This document shows positions 10,661-23,900 of a stretch of DNA of 64,000 bases, piece after piece. Positions within the stretch are counted from its first letter, which is position 1. Each line of letters starts with the position of its first letter. The stretch is from assembly GCF_004337985.1 (NCBI RefSeq), contig NC_043743.1:112821-176820 (forward strand). The letters are read 5' to 3'. Made by a program: the position numbers and the translations under genes. Origin of the DNA: Pyricularia pennisetigena. Its lineage: Eukaryota; Ascomycota; Sordariomycetes; Magnaporthales; Pyriculariaceae. The notes under the pieces were generated by a model, which was not told the DNA's origin, ran no database searches, and was given only the letters and a program-made list of their open reading frames with translations.

Positions 10661-12362
10661 TCAGGAGAGTGAGGATAGTTGGGTCAATGCAGAACTTTCA
10701 TCTCTTGGCCAACTCCACGTACCGGGAAAGTGTTCCTTGGCGTACTGTTCACAAGCCTGGAGGAATGGTAATGTAGCAAGTAAGCCACTGTCCAATTTTA
10801 CTGTCTAGCCGCGATTGAGGTGGCTAAATGATGAGTAAAAAAACCGGCGGGTGTTGGATCTACTCACCTTGGCAGGCTTGCCAACTTTCTGGCCAATCGT
10901 CTTCCACTTATTCGACTCGTATTCTTTGATCGCGTTGAGCAGATCTTGACTCTGTGGTAACATATGCCAACGAGTAAGTTTTAAGTTATTCCATTGGTTC
11001 TAGACGGTGTCATTGCATAATCCATCCAATTGATAGTACCGAACCGCAGGATGGGAACCAGACTTCAAAGATGCGATGGAGACTTGGCAAGTGCAATAGA
11101 AAACATGCGGGGATACCAGGATGCTATGTTCAGTACGTACCTCGTTCTCTGCGAATTCTGCGTAGTGCATATCCTGAAAGTCAAGCGAGTCAGTACCGAA
11201 AGCAAGCGCAAAGATGCGATCGAGTTGACAGGAGCCACTACAAACCTTGTACCAATGCTTCTTCACACTCCCTTCGGTGCGCTGCGGAAAGGACTACAGA
11301 TTCGAATCATGTCAGCAAGTTTCTAGTCTTTCAAGTTGATAAAGCCCCAAAATTATTTGTTGTGCTCATCACATCTTCCCCATTGCATGTTGTCAATTCC
11401 CCCGCACCACACTCAGCAGGACGAACCTTTGCAATCTCTGCCCAACTAAGTCCCTGATCTCTCATCTGCTTCAGCATGTGCTCTTCGGCCGCCGTCCAAG
11501 GTGTGTTGGTTCGACTTTTCTTGGCGGGCGGAGGCTGCGGAGCAGCATTCGCCTCGTCGGCGGGTGGTGGCTTGATGGCTGTTGCAGCCGGCGCGGGTGG
11601 GGCCGAGGTCGCCGAAGTGGAAACTGCGGGTGACTGCGGCGGTGCCCCTGCAACCGGCGTATTGGACATAGCAGCACCGGCAGCGGGTGCGGCGGCGGCG
11701 GCGGCCTTCGATGAGGGCGCAGGTCGCTTCCGCTGACGGGGAGTCGGAGCCGGAGCTGGAGCGGGTGTCGGAGTCACCTGTTGCTGTTGTTGCTGGGGCG
11801 TCGGGGGCTGTTGCTGCTGGGGCTGCGCCTGTGGCTGCTGTTGCTGTTGAACAGCCTGGGGTGACTGTTGGACGGCATTACCATGCTGCTGGATATGCTG
11901 CTGCGGCGACTGGTGGGGCTGAGACTGTGCGTGTTGTTGCTGGTGTGGGTGTTGGCCCTGGATCATAGAGGGATGCTGTCCATGCTGCGCATGCTGTGCC
12001 TGATGTTGTTGTTGTTGCTGCTGGTGCTGTTGCTGTTGGGCAACATTCATAGGTGGCTGTGCCGCGCCTGGGTGGTGCTGCTGGGGCGGCTGCTGCTGCT
12101 GGGTCTGCTGTGGTGGGGCTGTGGTATAGCGGTAGTCCATCTGCTGATCACTGCGACGGGACATGTCTGCCTGGGGGTAGCCCGGGTGGCCTTGAGGGCT
12201 ATACCAAGGGTTGTTAGCAAATGGTGATTGGTTGTGGGCCTGCATTGGTTGAATGGTGCCGGGTATATTTGGAATATGCGACGGGTGTTGGGGAGCTCCC
12301 CATGGCTGCGACTGCTGCTGCTGCTGCGGTGGCGGCTGCACAACTTCGGCTGCCCTACTCAT
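10661..12362 (-). CDS. Glutamine-rich protein with C-terminal SANT/Myb-like region
   Basis: Five exons on the minus strand: 12362-11427, 11293-11246, 11173-11141, 10951-10868 and 10756-10661, all GT-AG and all phase 0, giving 398 residues from the ATG at 12362. The first 250 or so residues are Gln/Pro/His-rich with long poly-Q runs, then an Ala/Pro region with a basic patch (PRQRKRPAPS). The C-terminus is Myb/SANT-like: TPWTAAEEHMLKQMRDQ, LSWAEIAKSFPQRTEGSVKK and HWYKDM form one tryptophan-spaced helix-turn-helix. It continues as DLLNAIKEYESNKWKTIG, QKVGKPAKACEQYAKEHF, a second, truncated unit. The short exons interrupt only the DNA-binding part and rebuild a continuous domain, which strongly supports them. 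Likely a nuclear transcription or chromatin factor. The 5' end is uncertain: candidate exons lie upstream at 13459-13700, and an in-frame ATG at 12410 would add 16 residues. Confidence 0.8.
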
Positions 12363-12466
12363 CTTGGGCTTGGGCATCGGGACAACAGCTTGAGTGGTGC
12401 GCGCGCGCAAAGGCGGGACAAGTAAAGGTACGTATTCCAGCGGTTACGAAGGGCCCTGGCAACGCC

Positions 12467-13468
12467 TCAGGCTGATAGAGGGACGTGGGTAGGGATGAAA
12501 TCCAGGCGGCCAGGTGTTGGGCACAATGCGACGCGACCAAGTAGCTGCGACTTCTGGCTAGGCACGGCGCGGCAATCGGGGCAAGACAAAGCAATAGCGA
12601 AACACGAGGCAACCAGCGGCGGGCAAGCAGGTGACAAAGAAGACTGCGTATCCGGTGTGCGGCGATGAACCGTATCGGAGGGGGGTTGAAAGGTAGACTC
12701 GACCGTTGGCCAACCGCGCGAAACCACTACAAGGCGATGGACCCGAGCTACGGGTGGGCAGGACGTGATGTCCTGCCACTGACCGCAATCACCCTGCTTG
12801 GCCGGGAAAGTGGTGTGACCTATCACGTATATGAGGGGTGCGACGGCTCGAACAAGTAGGGCAGGCAGATTTGTTGGCTTGCTTCCTGGCTTAATTATCT
12901 GTCGCCTGCTCGCTCGGTCGATCGGTCTGACGGTCTGACGGTCGGGTCTCGGATATGGGTACGTCAAAGCTCGAAGGCGGCGCGCGCGGAACGGGGAGAC
13001 TTGTGAACGAACCGAACCCACAACAGGCTCCGGGGAGGGTAGAATTGGAAGGGATGCAAGCTCGGGATTTGGTGGATGGGACTGGAACAAGAGAGTACAT
13101 GGGTACAAATAGAAGAGGGAATTGGGACTTAGGGTGAGAAGGGTGTGGGCGCACGGTGGGCAGCGGGCGGCAGGAGATAGATAGCACAAGTAATGACTGT
13201 CAATTGTGATAGGGCGCGGGCACGGTGCTGCTGGCTGCATTTGGGGGAGGGGGGACGGACGCCTTTGGTCTGGGGTCGCGCGGGCGGCTGGGGGTTGTAT
13301 GGTAAAATAGGTACTGTAGAGCGCGTGCAGCTTTTGGCAGGTACAAGGAAGGGAGGACATGCGGAGGTACCGGACCGCCCATGCAAGTTCTTTTGGCGAG
13401 GTACAAACGACTACGTGCAAGATTGGCTGACGTTTGAAGGAAAACGTAGGTAACTTACTGCACGTCAT
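12467..13468 (-). other. GC-rich leader or intron of the SANT gene, with a long stop-free frame
   Basis: A 333-codon open frame runs without a stop but its product (Pro/Ser/Arg-rich) shows no domain and looks like translated GC-rich non-coding DNA. It lies between the main body of the SANT gene and the candidate upstream exon ending at 13459. The simplest reading is a long intron or 5' leader. Confidence 0.35.
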
Positions 13469-13595
13469 TCAAGTTCTGATTGGTGTGACCGGCAGAATTG
13501 CCCGAGTAAATGTACTCTGGCACCGGCCCAACCTCCCATTGCTGCATTGTTTCTTGTTCGGTTGCTCCAAGAGCTGAATGAAGCTGGATGCCTGT
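13459..13595 (-). other. Candidate upstream coding exon of the SANT gene
   Basis: On the minus strand 13595-13459 encodes TGIQLHSALGATEQETMQ followed by QWEVGPVPEYIYSGNS and a short Asn-rich end, with coding-like composition. It is bounded by AACCAG at its 5' side and a good GTAAGT donor at its 3' side. A 93-nt intron (13596-13688) would join it to an upstream frame ending PTRPPQPAPNQ. Splicing to 12354 would join in frame to AAEVVQPPPQQQQQ, extending the SANT protein, but needs a 1104-nt intron, long for this genome. No initiating ATG is evident further upstream. Confidence 0.4.
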
Positions 13596-14497
13596 CTGGT
13601 TGGCAGAAGGAATGGGAAAAAAGAGGTAGATGTGTGAGGTACAGACGGTACTTGAGAAAGGCTGGGCTGAAGTAGCGTCCAATCCAACCTGGTTTGGTGC
13701 GGGCTGGGGCGGCCTTGTCGGAAGCGACGTTGGTGTACCTTTTGGATCCGCGATAAGAAAACTTGTCAGCTAATAAATGACGCGTCCTCAGGGTTTTGAC
13801 ATTGGCAAATTGGCTACAAAAACTAGCTCGTGTGTGCGCATAAGGTAGCTGTCATCAACCCCAAAATTGAGCAACAAAAAGGCGGAAGATTAGAATAACC
13901 GATCCTAAGGGAAAAAAAAAAAAAAACAATACAAGGGAGTGCAAAAGCCCGCAGAAGAAAGTGACGGCTAACAGGGAGGGGGGAAAATTCTTTCAATTGA
14001 TCGCTCGTTTTGTTGTTTGCTTGCCCGGCCCAATTCGCGGCCTTCCTTCTCCTTCTCTATCCGCCCGCCCATTGTCACGTCGCGCGGGCGCGTTGGGTCA
14101 CTGCAACTTCCATGTTTGCGGGGTTGTGGGGCGGGGGAGGTTGGCGGTGGTGCAAGGCAGACACAGGTAAGGGGCGACAAGACGGCGAAAGTCAACCACC
14201 AGCCAATTTTGAAGGCGATCTTGTTGAAGAAGGGCAAAGGCAAGGATAGAAAAGAGACGAATTAGATAGGTGATGGTTTGTCCTTTGTGTCAAGTTGAAA
14301 GCGTTCTCAACTAGCCAACAAGGTATGCACCGTTATTGCGGATAAATAAGGATGGCTTTACGAATAGGGAGCAATTGCTAATTATGCCAAAGACAGAAAA
14401 GTAAATCGATTGACGTTATGTGCGCCAAGCAACTCGGGATCGGAAGTGATGTGGGTGCAAAATTGCAAATCTTATGATTGAAATAGGCAGAAAGACA

Positions 14498-14509
14498 NNN
14501 NNNNNNNNN
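14498..14509. other. Assembly gap (12 N)
   Basis: A run of 12 undetermined bases within the long intergenic region. Confidence 0.99.
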
Positions 14510-17500
14510 TCGAAAAGGATAAACGTCGACTTACCAGCTGCCACGAGTACAAAGCGAACCGGTACCAAAGAGTAAGAAAAATAGGTACTTCGTTAGGAGT
14601 ATAACTCTGCCACTTCCACTTTTTGGATTTTTTTTTCCCTCCTCAATGTAAAAATAGGTGGAAGGGTCGCGACAAGGATGGGGGCAAAATAAAAACGGGG
14701 GTGCTTATTCCGTATGTGGACTGGCCAGATCGGCGCGGGCGCGTATAGACGAAAATATATTGCTTGGATGACTTTCGGGCGTCCGCAGGGACAGGCAGCA
14801 CACTTGTCGACGCGAGGAGAGTTGAAAGTGTGAGAAAGGTACGAAGTAAGGTACTTGAGACGCGACGGGGCGGGTGACTTTACGTTTGTTTTGGTTTGTG
14901 GGATGACGGATGGAGGCGGGATGGGGCGGAGATTTGCCATTGAGGAAAGTGGAGAGGTAAAAACCTTGTCGATCACAGTGACGAGATGGCTGGGGTGGAT
15001 TGGTTATGCTGTACAATATAGGTCTAGCCGCTATTCTCCTCACTTGAAGACCGGCATTTGCATTTTGCGAAGTGCCTTGGTGACGCTGTGGGTTTAAAGA
15101 CTTTTTTCATGCTCACCTGCGTCACGATTGCAAATTTTCTCGGTGCAAATTGAGTCATAAAGGCACCGATATCTACCAAACAGTCCCAGCTACCATCTCA
15201 AGCATCTACAATAGGAGCTATAAAAAATAGCACAGATAAGAAACCATTTTAAGATGTAAGGTATTGGATAGGGCTCAGCGCCGGATCCACCCGTACGATT
15301 GATTTCCTTGTGGGTTTGAATGGCGCACGTACCACCCCATCCAAGGTACTTGGTCGTGGAGTCGCCCAAAAGTCACACGTAAGTGGAACGTCCAGCCCAA
15401 AACAGCCACGACTACTAAATCCAACCAACATACAAGTCAATTTTGAGATACTGAGCTCGTGAGCGGGTGTTTATACTTTGGGCTGGCAAGCATCCGAAAT
15501 ATCTCGCGATGTGATATTCAAATCATGTTGAGAGCACTTGCCTTTTCGTCCATTCCAAATTGTTTTATTTATCTCTTCATTTTCTTATTCCTACGTCGTT
15601 GTTTCCGGTGGCCAGTTCACTTCGTTCTGAATGGGGCTGCAGCTATCCGGTTCTCAGTGTAACAAGACTGTTTCGGCGTGGTGATATTTTGTTCTGTTTG
15701 TTTTGTACGACGCAAACTAGCTTGGACCGAGACAGGATCTTTCTCGTAGCTCCCCAGCAACGGCTTCTCCGAGCCCACATCGCGAACGGAAGTGGGCGCG
15801 CGGCTTGTGCCGCCAACAGCTAGGTATCCAACAATTCCGCGCTTGAAGAGAGGGGGGCGGGGTTTTTCTTGCGGGAAGTGGCGTTCGGGGGAACTTTCGA
15901 CAGCCAGCCTCGACTAAGGACCTGGCATGGAGGTTTGAAAGCGGAGACCGTCAAGGTAGTGAGTGGCACATGGTTTTTAGCGGCAGAGATGTAGTATTTG
16001 GTGCGCGATGTGACATTGGTAAGTAATGGTTTGTTCAGTTCACGTGCAGGTAGGTAGTTGCGAGAAACTCTTGTCTTGATTGTTACCATTTCAAGGCCGC
16101 CTAGGTTGATCCACGCTGTGTTTGACCTTTATCCTTACTTGCAACTCTGGGGACATGCCTTGAATACAAACTAAAACTAGCAACAGCGTTTGTTGTAAAT
16201 GGCTTGGGGCTAATGGCGATGCAGCCTTGGCTTGCTTTTATCTTCAACCCTAAGTAGCAAAATCGAAGCCACCTTGACGTCATCTGGAAAAGTCAGCAAA
16301 GATACTTCGGAAGTGAAACGGCAAGGAAAGCTGAATGCATGGTGTAATTATTACATATATATGTTAATTAACAGATCAACAACCTCCCCTCATGTGAACA
16401 ACAGCCTCGATGGCATCAACCTGGGTTTATAACTGCTCATCATGTTAAACAAGCAGCCGATTGAGCATGCTCTAGAACCTCTCAAGAGGCGCTACACACG
16501 ACCTCCGATCTCTCAGTCCCTCGGGGTTTTTTGAAGACCCCGATTGAGCGTCCAGCGCATTATCACGGTGGGCCCCGCCCCCTTTCATCATCTCGGGTTA
16601 CATGCGGTCAGACCCAGAGATCCGCGGTTGCTAAAGAACAAAGCAGTCCGCAAAAGAGATATTCATACTACGCACTAGGCACCAAGACGGTTTAAGGAGT
16701 CTGCGTAAGATGAAGGAGATAAACTGGGTGGATATTTGATGCCATCGCTGGCAGACAGTTTTGCGGGGTGAAGAAGGAGGCGTGTGCATTGACGACAAGG
16801 GAATGATCGGTGGTTCTTGTGGGGGAGCAACACCCGATCTGCGGGAGCCGTGGCCCGGGCTCCCAGGAAACCGTGATGAAAAGGGTTCGGCGTCTTCAGT
16901 GCGTGACAGCCATACAGGGGCCATGCGGGCAAGAGAGGTTTAACGTTTCTTGGCAAAGGTTACAAGGTGTCGACAACCCCCGATGATGTGGTTTGCACCA
17001 TCAGAATAAACCTTTGTATTATTCATGCCAACTGGATATCGGTGGGAGACGGCATTGCGAATCTGGGGTTACAGAAAACAACTATTCATCTGCTATTGAA
17101 GGTAGTTACAACATGCGAGATGAGGGTACGAAGGAATAGCTTGTAGCTTGGAGCCATTGGATCAGGCTGCGACAACTGCTTGGTTTGAGGATAGAACTCA
17201 ATTCTGCGCATCTATCTTTGCTTCTTTTTTACAAACCGCTGATTTCTGAATCCTTTTCTTTTCCCCTACGCGCGTTGGGGTCTTGCTTGAAATTGGGTGG
17301 CGTCGGGTGCCATACCGTAAGAGTCCGGCTTAGAGGTCAATGCAATATACACCAGGCCCAACAGAAAATACAAGACATGCACCTACAGTAGCATTATCCG
17401 CTTGCTATGCAGAGCTCAGGTGGCGGATTGTTGAGCAGATATAAGGCAATCTAGACCACAAGTCTGGGGCGTATGTGCGGGCATAGGGCATGGCAATCCA

Positions 17501-20500
17501 TAACCGGTGAATAAACGGTCACTCTCATCCTAACCCCTACTCGCATTGTCATCAACCCCCAAGGATGGATCAAGCCCACAAATCAGGCCTCGCTGGTTGC
17601 GCATCATATCATACCACCCTACGAACATGCCGTACATGCAAGGGGAAATACCGTCCGTTGTCCATATTTCTGAACCCATCGTCTGATCATTTCCTCCTTG
17701 CGTTCTTCTTATCCTTCTTTTCCCTCCCGCACGAAGCTGAACTATGGCAGTTCCTTTCTGAAGAAGACGAAGATCAGGAAGTGCCAAGTTCATGCCATTG
17801 GTCGCATTTGGCATACTAAACAGTCGCCCCAAGTGAATTAACTTGTTTTAATTGGTTTCCTCAGCTGAGCAGATTTAAGCTCTATGGGGAAATTATACGA
17901 GGTTGTAGGGCCCGTAAGAGGGAAAACAATCACGTCGCTGGGCTGACCCAGGATTCGGGCGTGCGGCCAGATTTCCCGGGGGTGAAACTCGAAGTGCGTT
18001 TGAGGCTCTGCGAGTGACCAGACCGGTAACGTCAGCACACCACACTCGACATGGGTGATGCAAAAACCGCAGACTTGGTACCTGTTAGGAAGCGGGGCAT
18101 CCCCTCACTTGGTTGGTAGTGTTGCTGACTTTTTCCTCTTTCTCTTTGGGTAGGGATTGATTTTTTTACTTTCACCACAAGGCCAAATTTAGACTCCTTT
18201 CACACCATCCATCAATCAAGTCCTTGCGACTACTGTGAGGGAATGTGTCCATGTATTCGTCGTCTCCGATTAAACACTTTACCGGTTCAAAACATGCTGA
18301 TTCCCGTTGTCCTTTGTTGGTAATTTGTGCACACGATTCAACTACATTACCCCTTTCTTGAATCGCCATCAATATGGTTCATATTTCGTCATGAGCATTC
18401 TTTTTTTTATTTATTTTTTTTTTATGTCTTTCCAGCTCTCCCCCAGGAAGTCAATCCAGATTCGTGACGTTTCGCGGTGCCCATCAAATAACCCCAGGAT
18501 CCTCGAGGCCAGAACATAACGGAACCTGCCCGCGATTGCAGCAAGCTTTTGCATATCCAAACAGCGGGATGGGATAGCTTGCGCTATTGCAACAAATCTC
18601 CTCCAGGGGGGCTCGCAATGGCATCCAAATGAAGGCATAGGATTCTGAGACTTTTATGCTGTATATACTTGTTAAATCAATGACATACAGCCATTCTAAG
18701 TTCTGATGAGCGTTTACGTGCATCGCAGGGACGGCAACATTTCGGTTCGCCTCAATTGCTTGTTACTATCCACTGCACCGATCCATTCTATGCCTTAAAT
18801 TATATTGGTTTGCGAAGCTGAGTATATGCCAAGCCTACGCATGACATTGACCCATTTCTACCACTGTAATATTTTGAAGAACGAAGTTTTTTTTTTTTTT
18901 TTTTTTTTTTTCCCGCACATCTCTTTTATTGAAGGCCAACTTGCAGCCTACGTATTCTGTGCTGCGTTGTTATGGATATTTGAAGATTTTGCAAAGGAGG
19001 AATTTAGGGCAAGTCCTGTTTGTGATAATGTGACCCAGACGGCTTGGTATGAACCACGCCCCTCTCTCATCTCTAATACAGGGTTCAAGTCCTATAGACT
19101 GCGGATAGACGGCCAAAAGGCCCTGTGGGCATGAATTTCGTCGACATAATTTACTTCCGACCTGCGGCCTCACGGCAATAGAGCTACAACTGGGCCGACT
19201 TCATCTAGACAGCTTCGACACATCCGAGTAAACACACATCCTTACCTCAGCTAAGAAACCGAGTTGTAAACGTAGGTTGCGGAAACAACACCCAACTTTT
19301 CATCTCAAAGTTTTGTCGGGGCGTCGGCGCACTTTACCGCAGTGCCGTATGTCCACACATCAGACGACAGCATTGTGAAAACTCGAAGCGAGTCGCCAGT
19401 TGAGAAAGGCAGAAGAATATCAAGCGCTAATTGGGTGGGTGTATAATTCTTCTGCAACTGGATCGAATGTCTTCAGATGAATATTCGCCTACGGCTTAGT
19501 TCAGTTGTCTGGTCTCCGCCTTTTGGGTACTCAGCCGCGCGTTCTTGACATGGGAGGCTCAACGAAACGTTTGCGTTTCCATTGTCTATGTGCTTATCTA
19601 CATCGTTCATATCCGCGAAACGCGAGCCAAGTGGCTACAAGACCCCTCCGAGACCCAGCGCTGCCTCCCCCCACATGGCCGGCATGCCTAGTAATCAATC
19701 AACTTTGTGATGCATTTCCAGTGGGCGTATATGAGGAAAAAGTCCCCTATGCCGGCGGGCGTGTGTGCACGCACACCGAGAAATGTGACCAAATTAGGAA
19801 AGACAAGTATGTGATATTTTCCGAACGATCCTTTGATGCCGTAAAGATGAAAGGACGGTGGATCTGCGTAATGCATTGCTCGTCCGAAAACCCCCCCTTC
19901 CCCCCGACAAGACAGGCAGAGCCGATGGGCATGCATGGTAGGTGTGAGCCTTGGTCCGTCTGATAGCCTTGGAAGGGTGAGCGTTCCGTCCGAAGTCCCA
20001 CTGGCGATCAATCATGTATCACTGCCAACTGTAGAATCGCCCGTGCCCAGCCTGGCAGGAACGGATTTTTTTGTTCCATGCTTCTAACATCCAACACCCA
20101 AGTAGCAAGGCGCTAGTGAATACGATGAGTATCGAGTTATCTAGTCATGAGAGGCTGCGGGCGCAGAATAGGCTGCAAAAAGTCTAGACCAGAGGGTATA
20201 TATGTCAAACCTGGGAAATAAACCCGACGCGTTTATCCTAGGCAGAAACCCCCAAGACAAGAAAGAGAAAGAACGCGGATCAAGGAGAGACTTTGTTTAC
20301 TTGTTATTACTCGTTCTATTGTTTGGCTGCCTGTTTGATGCTAGGTTCCGAGACTGAGACGGATGTGCATATGCCACTGGGGGAGTGTGCCAAGACGAGT
20401 TGGAACAGGCTCCATAAGACAACAGGAGGGAAAAAAAAACAGAGCCGGACCTGGTAACCCTAGACTGTCCTACCTGTTTCTTAGTTTTCTCAGTCTGCCT

Positions 20501-20915
20501 CGCCCCAGGTTTGTGTTTGCGGAGGATCTGGGCTATGATCGTCCCGCTTGACAATCTTTGTTTTTTTTTTACTCGGTTTTTCAAACTGTTGTTTCGCCCG
20601 GCTACCGGCTCCTGGCTCGACGGTGAGACTGCGAGCCGATTATTTTTTTGTAGAATCAATAATTACCATACCACATCAACTTTGCCAACTTGCAACTTGC
20701 GGAGGCACGACGGTGTAGAGAGTAAGGCACTGTAGGTTTGGAAGTGGGCTAAGGAGCAGGACGCAAGGATAGTAGCGAAGAAACGAAACGTTTACCGCCA
20801 CGCCTAACGTCTGGTCAGAACCCACCAGGCGTATCCATGGTGCGAGTCTGCCTCTGGGAAACACGGCCTTTTCTTCTCTCTTTCCCCTCATTTTCTCATA
20901 TCTTGGGGAAAGGTA

Positions 20916-20940
20916 AGAGGGAGAGAGGGAGAGAGAGGAN

Positions 20941-20978
<38 letters not shown>
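20916..20978. repeat. GA-rich tract joined to poly-A, with an N
   Basis: A purine (GAGAGG) tract meets a 38-base poly-A run (20941-20978) at a single N (20940), the reverse orientation of the arrangement at 2229-2320. Length is unreliable. Confidence 0.85.
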
Positions 20979-20980
<2 letters not shown>

Positions 20981-23900
20981 ATAAACCATGTAACCCAGGT
21001 TTTTGTCGCTTTCGCTTGAGAGAAAAAGTGGGAGGGAATGTGGTCCAAATAACAAAGATGCATGGGTTTAGGGTGCGGCTGAACCAGCGTCAGGGTTTGA
21101 GAGGGTTCCATTCCATATTAGCTGCTAGAAGCCAAGCTGTTTTCCGAGTCCCGAATGCTGCAAGGCACGTGCGAAGTACCCCTGCTCCACCTGGGACATC
21201 ATACCAGGGATATCCCAAATCTGAGGCTCACCGTTTTGAAATTGTAGCGAGTTTCAAGGGCGATTGCCAGGGACCGGAACTTGCTCCGCAGGCTCTTCAG
21301 GAAGAGAAAAAAAAATACCCCCCAAAATCAAAAATTCTTGTAGTGCGCAAGCCTCAGAGAGCATGACATTGCATGCGTCTCTACCAGTCGGACGGACCGG
21401 AGTGCTGTCAAATTCTATGGAAAAGTCAACCAGATTGCTTAACATTTTTAAAATGTGGGGCCAAGGCGATGTAGACAAATTTGAGGCCACAAAGAAAAGA
21501 CAAAAGAAAACGGATAATAACACCATAAACCTATTTGCTTAACGCTTGAAGCAGTTTGGAATCAACGTGCAATTGCATGTTTGCTTGTCAACATGTATTT
21601 CTGAAGCAGAGGGAGGGCGCAAACCCGACAAATTCCCACTAGGACGTGGCTGTGGAAGTATCGAGTTGATGAGGGCCAAGTCAACATTCACGAGATTTTG
21701 CCAAGATCAGGAAAATTATTGACAGGTTGATTACTGGATGAACTACAGCCTCACTTGCATTCATCAGACGACCGAAAAATAAGATTTCTAGTGCGGTTCT
21801 GTCAAAAGCCACGGTGTAGGATCACTCGTCGTGGTGGTGACGTGACCTTACTTGGATGATCCGACTGGGACCTAGGGGAATAAAAGAAAAAGTAATAAAA
21901 AAATAAAAAAGCGAGAAAAAAGATCTTCAACAGGTTTACCATATTCAACTGCTGAGTTGGGGAGAAAACCGAAAACAACCTCATGTTTCAACGGTCCTGG
22001 ATGTCAAACAAATCGGACTGTCATGCTTGCGCCAAAACCAAAACAACTATGGAGAGCGCGGCTCAAAACTTCTGTGGACCCTTGGCTTCCCGGGCGTTCA
22101 GGGGCTCTCGAGAGGAGAAGGCAATATCCATCGCTAAGTGGGGCGATGGCCAATCAAAACCGATTCCCAACAGGCCGGCGCCTTCCTGTAACACCTTAAG
22201 CATCGTCTGTCAAACATCAGACGCAGGCCATCTCCCATCCCTTCCTTCCTCTGTCCTCAACTCAACGTCAATCACACCGCCTGGGAACATCGCAGATACC
22301 TGGATTTGTGATTATGCACTGAAAATTGGCGGCCCAATGCCTGTTGTAATTGTACCTAAGTTGTTTCTGTTTCTGCACAAGTCTGGCTTCCAGCCCCAGA
22401 CTTTGCTACAGTACCCTTCTGGCGGGTACAATCTCGACTCGTCGCCCAGCTCTACAGTGAAGTAGTACTGTCGCCAACCGAGCCAAGTCTAGCCCAGCCC
22501 ATGATTCTGATCAACCTCCTTTCTCCCGACCCAAGCCCCAAATCCAATCAAGATTTTGACACTTGCGTGGCTTACATTGACGAGATTGCAGAAACAGGCC
22601 CGCCTGCTGTTGCAAAACGTTGACGATCAAAACAAATGCGATTTTGCATCGTCGGCCATTCACCAGGCTCACCCTGGACGTTTCTAGTCACAAAAGTCGA
22701 TTAAGAACAGATATGCAAAAAAATAGACGGAAAACCCATCAGAGAGGGGAGGAAAAAAAAAGAAAATAAGGAAGCTGTCGGTAACGTATAATCGCGTGTC
22801 AAGCTTGACCCGAAGATGCGGCCTTGCTACCTTGGGTATCTGACCTGCAGCACGTTTCCGGAGCCGAATGCTACTCCGAGTGCCTGCTCTACCAGAAAAC
22901 ATTTAGACGCATACACTCAAAAGACAGGTGAACGACGGACCGAAATCCGTGCGCTGTACCCCAAGAAAGTTCTTGGCAGGTTCCTGTCTGTTTTATCTGC
23001 ATTTTTGTTCGCTCTGCTACCGCCGGCCAGCTCAGAGGCCAAACTCCTGAACGGCAAAACAAATTTATGAGGGCTCGTCAGCGCGGACTACAGTTTTACG
23101 ATAGCAACTCCCAGAAGGATGAGCATCGTACGACAACGAATGTACGAAGTAATGATTCTGTTCAGTCTACGTGGCCCTGATTGTCCCAGGCAAAAAGTTG
23201 AAAAAGATACTGGCCCACAATCACAGATCGGCTACGGTAGAATAGCACTCAAGGAGATGTCCCGGTGTCAGTTCCTGGCACAGGCTGTGTCATGGATTGC
23301 AAAATGCTACTGCACGTTTTTTTTTTTTTTTTTTTCTCTTCTTCCTTCTTTTGTGTTTTCGTCTCTCCTCATCCCCATGTCTCTTCCCGTCCGCCCATAT
23401 TATCACTCCTTCTAGATTTTTGCATCTTTCAAGGGTCCTCCTGCTTGGGATATTGAGTATTACAGTGGTTCTCCCCTTGATGCAACAGAAAAGACTTTGT
23501 CGTGTTATACCCTCACCCAGATCCATACCACACACCCACACCTACCCACACCCCAGTCCACACTCCACCTGAATCGGCAAGACGAAGACCGACAGGGTTG
23601 AGCCAGCCCACAGCATCTGTAACGATACCACACAAGTAGCAGGCCGCTTCATCCACGCTATCCTCCGCTTGTGCAAGCCAGCAATGTGCAATCCAGCTTA
23701 GGGCAGTCTCTAGCGGCTGCCTCCACATCCACTCCCCCCTGGTCCTTGGATGTGTCTCCGCCCGAACATCATGCACCCGTCAAGTCCAGTTCTCAATAGT
23801 GAGGCATTGTTATTATTATCCTCCTGTCCTCCTCCTCCCGTTGTTCCGAACTTCTTCTTTTTTTGCTTTCCCTTCCTTTTTTTCCTCTTCCCTGTTGTTC

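Noticed and set aside
11476..12475. Several open frames antisense to the SANT gene
   Set aside because: They are translations of CAG/CTG repeats opposite the poly-Q region.
16521..16543. 7-bp hairpin TCGGGGT/ACCCCGA with a T-rich loop, terminator-like
   Set aside because: Too short to be notable in 11 kb of non-coding DNA, and not next to any gene; such terminators are not used by RNA polymerase II.
19082..19092. GGTTCAAGTCC, a match to the tRNA B box
   Set aside because: The bases on either side do not form the T stem and no A box or acceptor stem is found upstream.
21957..22465. 160-codon plus-strand open frame in the long intergenic region
   Set aside because: Cys/Ser/Pro-rich sequence without a domain, codon use unlike the real genes here, and no flanking exon.
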